Source of the DNA: Anaerolineae bacterium
GTDB lineage: Bacteria; Chloroflexota; Anaerolineae; Anaerolineales; Villigracilaceae
Assembly (NCBI GenBank): GCA_017303655.1
Contig: JAFLCE010000011.1
Coordinates: 1-64,000 of the forward strand
Length of the DNA stretch: 64,000 bases
Direction: 5' to 3'
Below the pieces are notes generated by a model. That model was not told the DNA's origin. It was given only the letters and a program-made list of their open reading frames with translations, and did no database searches. Each line of letters begins with the position of its first letter. Positions within the stretch are counted from its first letter, which is position 1. Shown here piece by piece: positions 1 to 9,501 of the stretch. Both the position numbers and the translations under genes were made by a program.

Positions 1-546
1 GTTAATTTCTATCATCAGGTCATGGGCTTCCGTCAACTCATGCACTTCGACGATAAAGACATCTCCACCGAATACTCCGCGCTCATGTCCAAGGTCATGC
101 AAAACGGCAACGGACGCGTCAAGTTCCCCATCAACGAACCTGCCGATGGCAAACGCAAGAGTCAGATCGAAGAATATCTCGATTACTATCTCACCCCCGG
201 CGCACAGCATCTCGCCATCATCACCGGCGACATCCTCACCACCATTGAAAAACTCCGCAAGAACGGCGTCGAATTTTTACGAGTGCCCGATACCTATTAC
301 GAAATGCTGCCCGACCGCATCGGCGAGATCAAGGAAGATTACAAAGCCATTCAAGAACTCGGCATCCTTGTCGATAAAGATGACGAAGGCTACCTGCTGC
401 AAATCTTCACCAAACCCATTCAAGACCGCCCAACCATGTTTATCGAAGTTATTCAGCGTCACGGCGCACAGGGATTCGGCAAAGGCAACTTCAAAGCCTT
501 ATTCGAGTCGCTTGAACTTGAACAGGAACGCCGCGGCAATTTATAA
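1..546 (+). CDS. hppD: 4-hydroxyphenylpyruvate dioxygenase, C-terminal part
   Basis: Non-heme Fe(II) dioxygenase of tyrosine catabolism, converting 4-hydroxyphenylpyruvate to homogentisate. The gene is open at the window edge; frame 1 reads in from base 1 ([10 protein letters not shown]) and stops at 544-546. Visible family features are the GAQH motif (second iron-ligand His, about residue 70 of the fragment), the FIEVIQRHG motif with the ligand Glu (about 149), and the C-terminal [18 protein letters not shown] signature that closes the active site. The first His ligand lies upstream of the window. The homogentisate dioxygenase gene 2.3 kb downstream carries out the next pathway step, which supports the call. 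Confidence 0.95.
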   Translation, partial: VNFYHQVMGFRQLMHFDDKDISTEYSALMSKVMQNGNGRVKFPINEPADGKRKSQIEEYLDYYLTPGAQHLAIITGDILTTIEKLRKNGVEFLRVPDTYYEMLPDRIGEIKEDYKAIQELGILVDKDDEGYLLQIFTKPIQDRPTMFIEVIQRHGAQGFGKGNFKALFESLELEQERRGNL

Positions 547-739
547 TGCGGATAGAAAGCCAGCGCCTCCCCACAACCCGCTGCCTGATTCCCTTACAGA
601 CAGCGGAGTTAGCCTTTGGCTTTTCTGCGCATTGCTCACCAAATCGCTCCAAATAGTATCTATGGGTCATGGGACGAATCCTCGTCACGGAATTACACTC
701 AACGTTACGAAAATTTATCCCATCTCAGGAGCTATCAAC

Positions 740-1606
740 ATGAAGATATACAAAAAGATACTTGGGCTAACTGCCGGACTGTTCGTAATTTTGGCATGTG
801 GGCTAAACGCACCCGCAACCCAGTCCCCGCAAACGAACGTCGAAACTGCCGTTGTCGAAACCGTACAAGCTCTCACCGCCATAGCACCCACCTCAGAAAC
901 GAATACACAAGAAAGCGAACAACTTACACCCGATGGCACGCCAGTAGAAACCGCAGAAGTATCGTTCTTCATCCCGAATGGAGTTGCTAACGACGCTTCT
1001 TCCAGCACGACCACAAATGTGGAATACCCCTACATCAACCCGTCTTTCGGCGATATGCCTCAGCACATCAAAGTCACACTAAACCTGTATGCAGTCACCG
1101 ACGGTGTGTACGAACCGCAGATCATGGTCTTCCGTGCCGCCGAGTACTCGCAATACAGCGAATTGACCGCAGCCACCATCAACCAATTGCAATCTCTACA
1201 GTATGTAGAAGGTCAACCTTTGCCCGATGGGCTCGATGCCGATTTCAGCGCTCAGATCTATGCAGTTAACTTCAAAAACGGGCATGGCATTCGTTATCTG
1301 ACGCAGGTATTCCAAAACTTCAACCCAGTAAACAATCAAGAGCTTTTTTACTACTATCAAGGCATGACGGACGACGGACAATATTTCGTTCAAGCAACTC
1401 TTCCCATCAACGTACCCTATCTGCCAGCAGACAGTAACCCCAACACACCTCAGCCAGCAGACGGCATTCCATTCAGCATGGATGATTTCCCCAGCTACCT
1501 CAATGCAGTCAGCCAAAGACTTAACAGCACAGAGACCTTCAATTTCAATCCATATCTCGATGCTTTGGATGAGCTGATCACTTCAATGCAAATCAAGGGC
1601 TTCTAA
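740..1606 (+). CDS. Lipoprotein of unknown function, paralog of the next gene
   Basis: Predicted secreted lipoprotein of 288 aa. A start at 740 is chosen because an AGGAG-like site precedes it and it yields a lipoprotein signal peptide with lipobox VILAC (Cys20). An open frame running far upstream would overlap the dioxygenase gene. A T/E/A-rich linker follows the lipid anchor, then a folded region with Asp/Tyr-rich segments such as YYYQGMTDDGQYFVQATLP. It aligns along its length with the following gene, also 288 aa (shared FKNGHG/FQNGNG and Y-x-G-x-T-x-DG blocks), and ends one base before it. This is a tandem duplication. No known domain recognised. Confidence 0.85.
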   Translation: MKIYKKILGLTAGLFVILACGLNAPATQSPQTNVETAVVETVQALTAIAPTSETNTQESEQLTPDGTPVETAEVSFFIPNGVANDASSSTTTNVEYPYINPSFGDMPQHIKVTLNLYAVTDGVYEPQIMVFRAAEYSQYSELTAATINQLQSLQYVEGQPLPDGLDADFSAQIYAVNFKNGHGIRYLTQVFQNFNPVNNQELFYYYQGMTDDGQYFVQATLPINVPYLPADSNPNTPQPADGIPFSMDDFPSYLNAVSQRLNSTETFNFNPYLDALDELITSMQIKGF

Positions 1607-1607
1607 A

Positions 1608-2474
1608 ATGAATAATAAGTTTATCGCATCCACATTAGCTTTACTGATTACCGCACTTGCCTGCGGCGGGACAGCCCCCCTCACAGATCAGCCAACGATT
1701 GAAACCATTGTCGCCGCCACTCTGCAAGCCGTGACTGAACAAGCCGCGAACAACCCCAGCAGCTCGCCTAGCCAAAACGGTATCCCTGTCTCTTTTCAAA
1801 ATGTGAGCTTGGTAATTCCTGAAGGGCTGGCAAGCGGAGCTACCAGCGAACTTGTGCCTGCTGCAGACGATTCCATAGGCGGACCGTGGGGTGTCGCACC
1901 AGAATACATTGAATTTGTTCTGGTAAATTATTCCCCCCGTGACGATTTCCGCCCACCCGTCATCCACATTTACCCGGCGCAGGAGTATGCAGCCGTCAAT
2001 TCCTGGGCACAAAGCAGTATTGCAAAATTACAAGCGATCCTCGCAAGCCCATCCATGCCACTGACGAATGACAACCTCTCTACCATTCCATTCAACGGTG
2101 CGGCTACCCAGCAATACGCAGCCCAAGCCAAATTGATTGCTTTCCAAAACGGGAATGGCGTTGGCATGCTCTCACAATATGCACAATTCCCAGGACCCAT
2201 TTTGAAAGACAACAGCTACTATCATTATGAAGGTCTCACGAGTGATGGCAAATATATGGTCGCGATCATGCTGCCCGCCACCTTGCCATTGCAAGCCACA
2301 GCAGAAAATCCCTCAGCCGATGGAATTATCTACCCCAGCGATATTTCCGACGTCAATGGATTGAACGCATACTTTCAGGGTGTTACTGATTTCCTCAACG
2401 CCGCAAGCCCTGACTCCTTTCAGCCAAATCTAGCCCTGCTCGAAGCGCTCATCCAATCCATCCACATCCAATAA
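1608..2474 (+). CDS. Lipoprotein of unknown function, tandem paralog
   Basis: Predicted lipoprotein of 288 aa with signal peptide and lipobox TALAC (Cys19), followed by a short T/S/N-rich linker. The folded part resembles the preceding gene: FQNGNGVGMLSQYAQF matches its FKNGHG segment, and YYHYEGLTSDGKYMVAIMLP matches YYYQGMTDDGQYFVQATLP. It starts one base after the upstream stop, so the two genes are probably co-translated. A ten-base gap containing AGGAG leads to the cupin gene, suggesting one transcript through the homogentisate genes. Function unknown; surface location is inferred from the signal. Confidence 0.85.
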   Translation: MNNKFIASTLALLITALACGGTAPLTDQPTIETIVAATLQAVTEQAANNPSSSPSQNGIPVSFQNVSLVIPEGLASGATSELVPAADDSIGGPWGVAPEYIEFVLVNYSPRDDFRPPVIHIYPAQEYAAVNSWAQSSIAKLQAILASPSMPLTNDNLSTIPFNGAATQQYAAQAKLIAFQNGNGVGMLSQYAQFPGPILKDNSYYHYEGLTSDGKYMVAIMLPATLPLQATAENPSADGIIYPSDISDVNGLNAYFQGVTDFLNAASPDSFQPNLALLEALIQSIHIQ

Positions 2475-2484
2475 CAGGAGCCCA

Positions 2485-2862
2485 ATGACCGACAAGATCA
2501 TCACCGTCCGTCCGCAAGGCACACATATCAGCAAACAACAGCTTCCGAATTTCGAAGGCATCTCCGCCGCAACGGCTGGGTCGCAGCATCTATGTATGCA
2601 CCTCGTCATCATCCCACCCGGCGGTAGAGCCGTGGCACATTATCACGATGGTTTCGAAACCACTATCTACATTATTCAAGGCAAAGCCGAAACGCGCTAC
2701 GGCAAAGACCTCGAATTTTCCACCATCAACGAAGCCGGAGATTTTCTCTTCATTCCGCCCAACCTGCCGCATCAACCCCTCAACCTAAGCGATACCGAAC
2801 AAGTCATTGCCGTCGTAGCACGCAATGACCCTAACGAACAGGAAAGTGTCGTCGTCCTTTAG
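2485..2862 (+). CDS. Small cupin-domain protein
   Basis: Single-domain cupin of 125 aa. The first cupin motif is HYHDGFE (His52, His54, Glu58), and the second contains PPNLPHQP with His96, giving the usual three-His/one-Glu metal site. PGG and GDFLFIPP turns are also typical. It sits between the lipoprotein pair and homogentisate dioxygenase, 15 bases upstream of the latter, so co-expression with tyrosine catabolism is likely. The substrate cannot be told from sequence. It could be an isomerase or dioxygenase-like accessory enzyme, or a sensor. Confidence 0.85.
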   Translation: MTDKIITVRPQGTHISKQQLPNFEGISAATAGSQHLCMHLVIIPPGGRAVAHYHDGFETTIYIIQGKAETRYGKDLEFSTINEAGDFLFIPPNLPHQPLNLSDTEQVIAVVARNDPNEQESVVVL

Positions 2863-2877
2863 AAACAGGAGATTCTC

Positions 2878-4041
2878 ATGCCTTTCTATCATAAGCTTGG
2901 AAGTATCCCGCACAAACGCCATACTCAATTCAAAAAACCAAATGGCAAACTGTATCGCGAAGAAGTAATGGGCTTGGAGGGTTTTTCCTCCATCCAATCC
3001 ATCCTCTATCATCACTTTCTGCCTCCGCGCATCAAACAGATGGCAGACTACGGATCCGCCAAACCCGAATATGTAGACTTCGGACCGATCCGTCACCGTG
3101 CCCTAAAAACGGCTCAAACTCCGCTCGGGGCTGACCCAGTTTCTGGAAGAGTTCCCCTGCTCGGAAATAACGACATTATCCTTGGCGTCTCGCGCGCACC
3201 TAAAGGTAAAATGAGTTACTTCTATCGCAACTCACAAGCGTATGAGACTTGGTGGGTACACGATGGTAGCGGCACACTCTATTCACAGTTCGGCAACCTG
3301 AAATTCCGCAAGGGCGATTACATCGTCATACCCTTCGGCACCACCTGGCAAATGGATTTAAATGAAGAAAGCAAATTCTTCACCATTGAAAACCCCAGCC
3401 AGATCGAGCCGCCCAAACGCTATCGCAATCCCTATGGTCAATTACTTGAACACGCTCCATATTGCGAACGCGACATCCGCGTGCCAGAAGAATTAGAAAC
3501 CCACACCGAACGCGGTGAATTTGAAGTCCGCGTTAAAGTACGTGACCGTATCTCACAGCACATTCTCGACTACCATCCACATGATGTCATTGGCTGGGAT
3601 GGATATCTTTACCCATGGATCTTCAACATCGAAGATTTCGAACCCATAACCGGGCGCATTCACCAACCGCCGCCCGTCCACCAAACCTTCGACGGTCATA
3701 ATTTTGTGGTTTGCTCTTTCGTGCCGCGCCTGTTCGACTATCACCCTGAAGGCATTCCCGCGCCTTATAACCATTCCAACATCCAGTCAGACGAAGTCAT
3801 TTACTACGCTGAAGGCAATTTCATGTCGCGCAAAGGCATTGACCGTTCTGACATCAGTTTGCATCCTTTTGGTTTGGCGCATGGTCCGCAGCCCGGCATG
3901 ACCGAAGCCAGCATTGGCAAGACCGAAACACAGGAACTCGCCGTCATGGTGGATACCTTCCATCCACTACATATGACAAAACAAGCATTGGAAATGGAAA
4001 AGCCTTACATGGAAACCTGGCTCGAAGGTGATGGTGAGTAA
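2878..4041 (+). CDS. hmgA: Homogentisate 1,2-dioxygenase
   Basis: Ring-cleaving Fe(II) dioxygenase converting homogentisate to maleylacetoacetate. The 387-aa protein begins PFYHKLGSIPHKRHTQF, as in the shorter bacterial branch of the family (the longer forms are around 430-440 aa). Candidate iron ligands are His299 and Asp305/Glu306 in PYNHSNIQSDE and His335 in LAHGPQPG, which aligns with the classical H-E-H set although the carboxylate position reads D-E. An SD-like AGGAG lies upstream. Its stop overlaps the beginning of the next lipoprotein frame. Together with the partial dioxygenase at the window start it forms a tyrosine-degradation module; the later isomerase and hydrolase are not in the window. 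Confidence 0.93.
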   Translation: MPFYHKLGSIPHKRHTQFKKPNGKLYREEVMGLEGFSSIQSILYHHFLPPRIKQMADYGSAKPEYVDFGPIRHRALKTAQTPLGADPVSGRVPLLGNNDIILGVSRAPKGKMSYFYRNSQAYETWWVHDGSGTLYSQFGNLKFRKGDYIVIPFGTTWQMDLNEESKFFTIENPSQIEPPKRYRNPYGQLLEHAPYCERDIRVPEELETHTERGEFEVRVKVRDRISQHILDYHPHDVIGWDGYLYPWIFNIEDFEPITGRIHQPPPVHQTFDGHNFVVCSFVPRLFDYHPEGIPAPYNHSNIQSDEVIYYAEGNFMSRKGIDRSDISLHPFGLAHGPQPGMTEASIGKTETQELAVMVDTFHPLHMTKQALEMEKPYMETWLEGDGE

Positions 4042-4048
4042 TCAAAAT

Positions 4049-4780
4049 ATGAAACGCATATGCTCCATTCTATTTGCTACAAGCTTACTCCTCGCCTCCT
4101 GCAATCTTCCAGATGTGGATGTTGAAACCTCCGTTGCGACTGCCGCCGCACAAACTATAGAAGCCGCGCTCAGCCAGGCGGCTCCGCTTGCCAGCCAAAC
4201 GGCTGCAGCGGAGTCCTCTTCTTCGTTGACGCAACCCGCTCAAACTGAGTCTGCGGCGGGCTCTTCATCCACACCGTTTGCCAGCTTTGAAGATGTGACC
4301 AATTGTCGGACGGGTCCCGGTGTTGATTACGAACGCATCACGCAAATTACGCCGGGTTTTGCTGTAGAGATCGTTGGGTTTTACCCACCCAATTATTGGG
4401 TGGTATCCACCGATAAGGGTTTATGTTGGGTGGCTGGTGAGTTTGTTACGCCTTCTGGAAATTATGCATCTGTCCCCACAGTTACCGCGCCGCCTACTCC
4501 AACAGGTGATGCGCTGCAAAATGTCAGCCTGCAAAAGTGGGACATCTTTTGTAATTTTGCAACCAACGAAGCCGATATCACCATTCGCTGGATAGATCTG
4601 GAAACTGAGTCTGGGTATCGCGTTGTCCGCAATGATGTCGTCATCGCGGAATTGACAGCCAACACAACTGAGTTCATAGAGACGATCAATCTGGTTTCTG
4701 GTCAAAGCGTTGGGTATTACATCATTGCTTATAACAATAAAGGACCCGTAAATAGTAAGGTCATTACGCTAACGTGTTAG
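4049..4780 (+). CDS. Lipoprotein with bacterial SH3 and C-terminal Ig/Fn3-like domain
   Basis: Secreted lipoprotein of 243 aa. Start ATG 4049 is preferred over GTG 4028 or ATG 4031 because it has GGTGAG ten bases upstream and puts the signal peptide at the N-terminus (lipobox LASC, Cys18). A long A/S/Q/T linker follows. Residues roughly 75-125 form an SH3b-type domain beginning NCRTGPGVDYERI, a pattern seen in cell-wall-associated SH3 domains. The C-terminal part (WIDLETESGYRVVRN to the end) looks like a beta-sandwich of the Fn3/Ig type. It is the third lipoprotein in this cluster and closes the transcript before a strong terminator. Confidence 0.82.
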   Translation: MKRICSILFATSLLLASCNLPDVDVETSVATAAAQTIEAALSQAAPLASQTAAAESSSSLTQPAQTESAAGSSSTPFASFEDVTNCRTGPGVDYERITQITPGFAVEIVGFYPPNYWVVSTDKGLCWVAGEFVTPSGNYASVPTVTAPPTPTGDALQNVSLQKWDIFCNFATNEADITIRWIDLETESGYRVVRNDVVIAELTANTTEFIETINLVSGQSVGYYIIAYNNKGPVNSKVITLTC

Positions 4781-4790
4781 TACCAATCAA

Positions 4791-4822
4791 AAAGCCTTGC
4801 AGAGACTGCAAGGCTTTTTTTA
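4791..4822. terminator. Bidirectional intrinsic terminator
   Basis: A perfect 12-bp stem (4791-4802 with 4806-4817, loop AGA) with an A-run on one side and a T-run on the other. It sits between the convergent lipoprotein (plus) and typA (minus) genes and can serve both. Confidence 0.9.
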
Positions 4823-6679
4823 TTATTCTTCGGTGAATTGTTCTTTTGATTTTTTCGTCTGCTTGCCGCGTTCGTCTGTATTCAAAATACGCTTGCGAAT
4901 GCGGAATGATTGCGGCGTTACTTCAAGCAATTCGTCATCGGAAAGGTATTCGATCGCCTCGTCGAGGGACATTTGTCGCGGCGGGGTGAGACGAATTTCC
5001 ATATCACCACCAGAAGCGCGCATGTTGGTCAGATGTTTCTTTCTACAAACATTGACCGAGAGATCCATACCGCGCGAGTACTCACCGACCACCATGCCTT
5101 CATAGACTTCTACACCGGGACCGATAAATAATTGTCCACGCTCTTCGGCGCTCTTAAGTGAATACGCCGTGGTTGTACCAGCTTCCCAGGCAACCAGTGA
5201 ACCTCGTGGGCGCGAAGCCATGGGTCCACTCATTTCATCATAGCCGTTGAAGATGGTATGCATAATACCGGCACCGCGGGTAGATGTAAGGAATTGATAG
5301 CGGAAGCCAAGCAAGCCGCGGGTGGGAACGACATACACAATGCGGGTCATCCCCTGCCCTGTATCCTGCATGTCCATCATTTTGCCGCGTCTACTTCCAA
5401 GCATTTCCACCACAACGCCAACGGTTTCGGCGCTAGTCTCAATATGTACTTCTTCATACGGCTCAAGTACCGCACCATCATCTGCCTTGTGATAAATCAC
5501 CTCAGGACGCGAGACCTGAAACTCATAGCCCTCACGGCGCATGGTTTCGATCAAAATACCAAGATGCAATTCTCCGCGCCCAGAGACGAGGAAATTTTCT
5601 GCTGATTCCGTTTCTTGCACTCGCAAGGAGACGTTGGTGCGAAGTTCTTCAAACAAACGTTCGCGCAGTTTTCGCGAAGTACCCCATTTCCCCTCTTTGC
5701 CGGTAAAAGGGCTTGTATTCACACCAAACGTCATGCGGACGGTTGGTTCTTCCACTTTGATGGTTGGGAGTGCTACAGGGTTGGAGGGATCAGCAAGAGT
5801 TTCACCAATCGCAATTCCATCCAAGCCAGCCAACGAGATAATATCACCCGCTTTGACTTCGTTAATTTCAACTTTATTTAACCCCTTAAAAGTATACAAA
5901 TAACGCGCGGCTTCAGGCGCGACAGTACCATCCAACTTCATACGCGCCATCTTTTGACCCGCTTTGATCGTACCGGCAAAAACACGTCCAATGGCGGTTA
6001 CGCCGCGATAATCGTCGTAACCCAGCATGGTGACAAGCATTTGCATAGGTGCATCGGGGTCAACGGTAGGTGCAGGAATATGCTGAAGGATCACATCAAA
6101 TAAAGGCTGTAGGTCAGGTCCAAGTTCTGGTGTGAGACCAGCCTTCCCGGCGGAACCTTGTGCGTAAATAACAGGAAAATCTGCTTGTTCTTCCGAGGCG
6201 CCAAGTTCAATGAAAAGGTCGAAGGTCTCATTCAACACACGGGCGGGTTCAGCATCCTTACGGTCTACCTTGTTGATGACAACAATGGCTTTGTGTCCCA
6301 TTTGAAGGGCTTTTTTCAACACAAAGCGAGTCTGCGGCATGGGACCCTCAGCAGCATCCACCAACAGGAGGACACCATCCACCATGTTCATAACACGTTC
6401 CACCTCGCCACCAAAATCGGCGTGCCCGGGGGTATCCACAATATTGATCTTGATCGGCTGATTAGTAACAGGTTCGATCAGGCTGATGGCAGTGTTCTTG
6501 GCAAGGATGGTAATACCGCGTTCGCGTTCCAGGTCATTCGAATCCATAACGCGTTCTTCGATATGCTGGTTTTCACGAAAAGTATGAGACTGGCGCAAAA
6601 GTCCATCTACAAGTGTGGTTTTGCCGTGGTCAACGTGCGCAATAATAGCAATGTTTCGGAGGTCAGTTCGTTCGATCAT
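4823..6679 (-). CDS. typA: Ribosome-associated GTPase TypA/BipA
   Basis: Translational GTPase of 618 aa. The start is placed at 6679 ([20 protein letters not shown]), matching the family N-terminus. The frame stays open further upstream but would run into the glycosyltransferase gene. G motifs are AHVDHGKTT (14-22), [13 protein letters not shown] (82-86) and NKVD (136-139), followed by EF-G-like domains and the TypA-specific C-terminal domain. An AGAAAGAG stretch is the likely ribosome-binding site. The family is linked to ribosome assembly and stress adaptation. It lies 115 bases downstream of the glycosyltransferase gene. Confidence 0.95.
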   Translation of the reverse strand: MIERTDLRNIAIIAHVDHGKTTLVDGLLRQSHTFRENQHIEERVMDSNDLERERGITILAKNTAISLIEPVTNQPIKINIVDTPGHADFGGEVERVMNMVDGVLLLVDAAEGPMPQTRFVLKKALQMGHKAIVVINKVDRKDAEPARVLNETFDLFIELGASEEQADFPVIYAQGSAGKAGLTPELGPDLQPLFDVILQHIPAPTVDPDAPMQMLVTMLGYDDYRGVTAIGRVFAGTIKAGQKMARMKLDGTVAPEAARYLYTFKGLNKVEINEVKAGDIISLAGLDGIAIGETLADPSNPVALPTIKVEEPTVRMTFGVNTSPFTGKEGKWGTSRKLRERLFEELRTNVSLRVQETESAENFLVSGRGELHLGILIETMRREGYEFQVSRPEVIYHKADDGAVLEPYEEVHIETSAETVGVVVEMLGSRRGKMMDMQDTGQGMTRIVYVVPTRGLLGFRYQFLTSTRGAGIMHTIFNGYDEMSGPMASRPRGSLVAWEAGTTTAYSLKSAEERGQLFIGPGVEVYEGMVVGEYSRGMDLSVNVCRKKHLTNMRASGGDMEIRLTPPRQMSLDEAIEYLSDDELLEVTPQSFRIRKRILNTDERGKQTKKSKEQFTEE

Positions 6680-6794
6680 GAAGTACTCTTTCTGGTGATA
6701 GGCATATAAATACCCTCGACAGGGCGCCGAGGGTGGATAGTTGGTTCGGCTTGCGGAAAGTATTCTATCAGAGAGATGTGGTTTGAGGAAGGGA

Positions 6795-7535
6795 CTATAT
6801 TCTCGCTTGTTTTCCTGCCCGGCGTAAATCACGGTAATTCCAGAGCACCTGCCAGATACGGATCGCAGCTTCCATTTGGATCTTAAATGACATTTTAGAT
6901 TTCCCAAAGCGCCGGTCGGCAAAATAAATGGGGGACTCACCGATCTTAAACTCGAGACAATGAGTCAAGTAGATCATTTCGACAAGGAAGATGTAGCCGC
7001 TAGATTGTATACGCTCAAAGGGGATCTGCTTCAATACATCAATCCGCCACATGCGGTAACCAGTGGTCACATCGTGAAGAGGCAGCCCTAAAATAGTGCG
7101 GGCATAAAAATTCCCGAATGCTGAAAGCCACTTTCGCCATATAGGCCAGCGCTTGTCGACAGAACCGCCAGACACATAACGTGAGCCGAGAACGACATCT
7201 GTAGTTTCAAGCTTTTTTGCCATATCGACCAGAACGCCAGGGTCGTGAGAAAAATCAGCATCCATCTGTACAACGGCTTGCGAGCCATCATCGAATATCT
7301 TTTGAAAGCCGTTGAGATACGCTGAGCGTAATCCCATTTTTCCCGGGCGATGCAGTACCTTAATTTTTTCGGGATGCGCCTCGGCTAATTCATCTGCCAG
7401 CCTGCCGGTTTCATCCGGGCTGTTGTCATCTACAATCAGCAAATGCAAATCAAGCGGAAGCGAAAATAAAGCGGAGACCAGCTTGGGCAGGTTCTCCGCT
7501 TCGTTATATGTAGGAATGACAATCGTTATTTGCAA
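6795..7535 (-). CDS. Polyprenol/dolichyl-phosphate mannose synthase-like GT2 glycosyltransferase
   Basis: Family 2 glycosyltransferase of 246 aa without an added membrane domain. The N-terminal nucleotide-binding pattern is [12 protein letters not shown] with VDDNSPD at 35-41. The metal-binding motif is MDADFSHDP (Asp92, Asp94). The [10 protein letters not shown] and DVTTGYRMW blocks are characteristic of dolichyl-phosphate mannosyltransferases that load mannose onto a lipid carrier at the membrane. It starts nine bases downstream of the response-regulator stop on the same strand, so it is probably the last gene of that operon. A mannose-1-phosphate guanylyltransferase at 20-21 kb could supply GDP-mannose. 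Confidence 0.88.
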   Translation of the reverse strand: MQITIVIPTYNEAENLPKLVSALFSLPLDLHLLIVDDNSPDETGRLADELAEAHPEKIKVLHRPGKMGLRSAYLNGFQKIFDDGSQAVVQMDADFSHDPGVLVDMAKKLETTDVVLGSRYVSGGSVDKRWPIWRKWLSAFGNFYARTILGLPLHDVTTGYRMWRIDVLKQIPFERIQSSGYIFLVEMIYLTHCLEFKIGESPIYFADRRFGKSKMSFKIQMEAAIRIWQVLWNYRDLRRAGKQARI

Positions 7536-7543
7536 TCTTGCAC

Positions 7544-8398
7544 CTATTTTTTAGAATTCAGTAACTCGGTCTTGATCTTTTCAACATCCATAGGGCGGTT
7601 CTTGAGAGAGGAAATCTCTGCCAGTTTCGCGCTCAAGCGGTCTGTTCGCTTTGAAATCTGCTCGCGGTCTTTGATGGGGTAAAAATATTCCACCGATTGA
7701 TCCATTCGCGAGCGGAGTTTGTCACTTAACGCCGCAAGGTTGGAAGGCGGCACCACAAGGATAAATTCCGTAGCGCTTACATGCCCAAGAAAATCTTCTG
7801 GGCGGCTGAACTCACGCATCGTGTTGACGATCATTAAGCTGACGGCGCGGAGGACATCGTCAGAAGCTACAAAACCGTACGCCTCACGAAACACGCTCAT
7901 ATTCTCGATGGAGATAAAAAGGAGTGCAGAGCCGTCTTTTCCAATAACTTCAGATAATTTTTCATCCACAAGCGCACCTTCAGGCAACCCGGTTACTGGG
8001 TTGGTGAGGGAGCCCTGACTAATCCGCTTGAGCGCGTTACGAACACGAAGACGCAATTCTTGCACGTCGAACGGCTTGGTTATATAGTCATCCGCGCCAA
8101 CTTCAAGCCCTTGTAACTTGTCTGAACGGTCACGCTTCTCGGTTAGGAAAATAATGGGAATGTCGGCAGTGCGCCGATCACTTCGCATGCGACGTGCCAC
8201 TTCATATCCATCAATGTCGGGCAAACGGATATCAAGAATGGCGAGATCTGGGTTGACTTGCAACGAAGACCTGACGCCATCCTCACCCCAGTTCACGGTG
8301 TAGACATCATAATCCTGCGAACGGAAATACGCCGTCAACATTTCAGCCACGTCAGGGTCGTCTTCAACGATCAGTATCTTTGACTTTGTGTCTGTCAT
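7544..8398 (-). CDS. Response regulator with degenerate GGDEF-like output domain
   Basis: Protein of 284 aa. Residues 7-120 are a receiver domain with acidic pair Glu12/Asp13, phospho-acceptor Asp56 in AILDIRLPD, switch Thr86 and Lys108 in TKPF. After NPVTGLPEG, which resembles the start of a diguanylate-cyclase fold, residues about 135-260 resemble GGDEF in secondary pattern. The signature position reads GHVSATEF rather than GGDEF, so cyclase activity is unlikely. The C-terminus is charged and helical. It lies 18 bases downstream of a V4R protein and two genes from a roadblock protein. I infer a signalling or polarity role. Confidence 0.85.
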   Translation of the reverse strand: MTDTKSKILIVEDDPDVAEMLTAYFRSQDYDVYTVNWGEDGVRSSLQVNPDLAILDIRLPDIDGYEVARRMRSDRRTADIPIIFLTEKRDRSDKLQGLEVGADDYITKPFDVQELRLRVRNALKRISQGSLTNPVTGLPEGALVDEKLSEVIGKDGSALLFISIENMSVFREAYGFVASDDVLRAVSLMIVNTMREFSRPEDFLGHVSATEFILVVPPSNLAALSDKLRSRMDQSVEYFYPIKDREQISKRTDRLSAKLAEISSLKNRPMDVEKIKTELLNSKK

Positions 8399-8416
8399 GC
8401 CAGCCCCGGAGTTTCT

Positions 8417-9052
8417 TTAAGAGATCGGTTCTTTTTGAACGATGAATTCACAGATGGGATCACCCATGGCAATGCACTTGGATTCGTTTACACGGAATTC
8501 ATTGCCGCCGGATACCCACTTTAAGCTTTCCTGTAACAAGCCTGTGGAAATAAAACAAACGGGCTTATCCACATTGGAACGTCCCCAACAGCATGGGCAT
8601 TTGTGGATGGTCCACACCCATTCGGTATCTTTTTCTTCAACAGTGGTCTGCTGGTCGCTTAATTGGGTGAAGATCTTGGCAAAGGCGGGCAGACCAATTC
8701 TCAGCTTGGATTGAAGCGGAAGGACAACAAATGCAAGGTCAGCCGCACCCGCCAGAGCTCCAAAATTGCGCAACGCATCCGCGAAGGTGGCGCGTCCAGC
8801 GCGTAATGCCAATCCACGCCCACCACGAGGTCCATACATTTCTTCCAATGCCGAGCCGATGGCGGAGAGCTCAGCAAAGTCAAACCCTTTATCCAGATTA
8901 TCGGGAGGATAGTTTTCTATGTAATGGCTTAATCCGCCGAGGTTCAAGATCGCGTTCAAGCCATTCTTTCCCATCACTTCTTCAAGTGATTTGATAGTGA
9001 TCAAACCAAATTTATTAGGATAATACAAACCAGCTTTTTGGACGGGGCTCAT
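8417..9052 (-). CDS. V4R-domain (4-vinyl reductase/hydrocarbon-binding) protein
   Basis: Protein of 211 aa whose C-terminal two thirds look like a V4R domain, a small-molecule binding fold also found in bacteriochlorophyll and regulatory proteins. It ends with the family-typical CIAMGDPICEFIV block (Cys193, Cys201). A cluster of further cysteines (152, 154, 155, 166) in HKCPCCWGR suggests a metal or redox site. It lies between a roadblock protein (10-base gap) and a response regulator, so a ligand-sensing role in that system is a reasonable inference. The ligand is unknown. Confidence 0.82.
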   Translation of the reverse strand: MSPVQKAGLYYPNKFGLITIKSLEEVMGKNGLNAILNLGGLSHYIENYPPDNLDKGFDFAELSAIGSALEEMYGPRGGRGLALRAGRATFADALRNFGALAGAADLAFVVLPLQSKLRIGLPAFAKIFTQLSDQQTTVEEKDTEWVWTIHKCPCCWGRSNVDKPVCFISTGLLQESLKWVSGGNEFRVNESKCIAMGDPICEFIVQKEPIS

Positions 9053-9062
9053 AGGGACTCCA

Positions 9063-9434
9063 TTAAATCAACTTCGCCAGATCTTCAGCGGCGCGACGCA
9101 TATCAAGGAAGATCAGGCCAAGCCTGGCCTGTTCGCGTACCAAGGCGGTGAGGACTGCTTCCTCACCCACGGAAATAAGGACAACATACCCCTTCATCCC
9201 TTTAATATACACTTGTTCAAGCGATCCGCGTCCCAACTCACTCGCGATTCGTTCGCCCAATGAGAGCATCGCAGCCGACATGGCGGAAACACGATCTTCT
9301 TCAACACCTTGAGGCAGGGCAGAAGCAATGCTCAAACCATCTACACTGACAACTGCGGATGCTTCGATATCTGGTGAAGACGCTTGTAATTCTCGCAGGC
9401 GATCCACCATTTGTTGACTACGGTTTTTAGACAA
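9063..9434 (-). CDS. Roadblock/LC7-domain protein
   Basis: Small protein of 123 aa forming one roadblock/LC7 domain. The pattern is a helical N-terminus, then DIEASAVVSVDGLSIASALP, a helix with SMSAAMLSL-like repeats of small residues, and a strand pair around YVVLISVGEEAVLTALV. In bacteria such proteins act as dimeric partners or GTPase-activating proteins of Ras-like GTPases (MglB type). No GTPase gene is adjacent here. It is the first gene of a roadblock - V4R - response regulator - glycosyltransferase transcript with a well-formed promoter at 9502-9530. Confidence 0.87.
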   Translation of the reverse strand: MSKNRSQQMVDRLRELQASSPDIEASAVVSVDGLSIASALPQGVEEDRVSAMSAAMLSLGERIASELGRGSLEQVYIKGMKGYVVLISVGEEAVLTALVREQARLGLIFLDMRRAAEDLAKLI

Positions 9435-9501
9435 CCAGCCCTCCTGGGGGTTTTAGGATGCCTGGAAAGAATTAAGGCATTCCTTGGGTTAAGTAGAAAC
9501 A

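Noticed and set aside
146-739. Upstream extension of the first lipoprotein frame
   Set aside because: It overlaps the dioxygenase gene in another frame. The signal peptide starts at 740.
5258-6709. Long reading frames antisense to typA and other minus-strand genes
   Set aside because: They lack family signals and follow from codon bias on the coding strand. The coding strand has clear motifs.
6680-6940. N-terminal extension of TypA up to 6940
   Set aside because: It would overlap the glycosyltransferase gene, and the family N-terminus begins at 6679.
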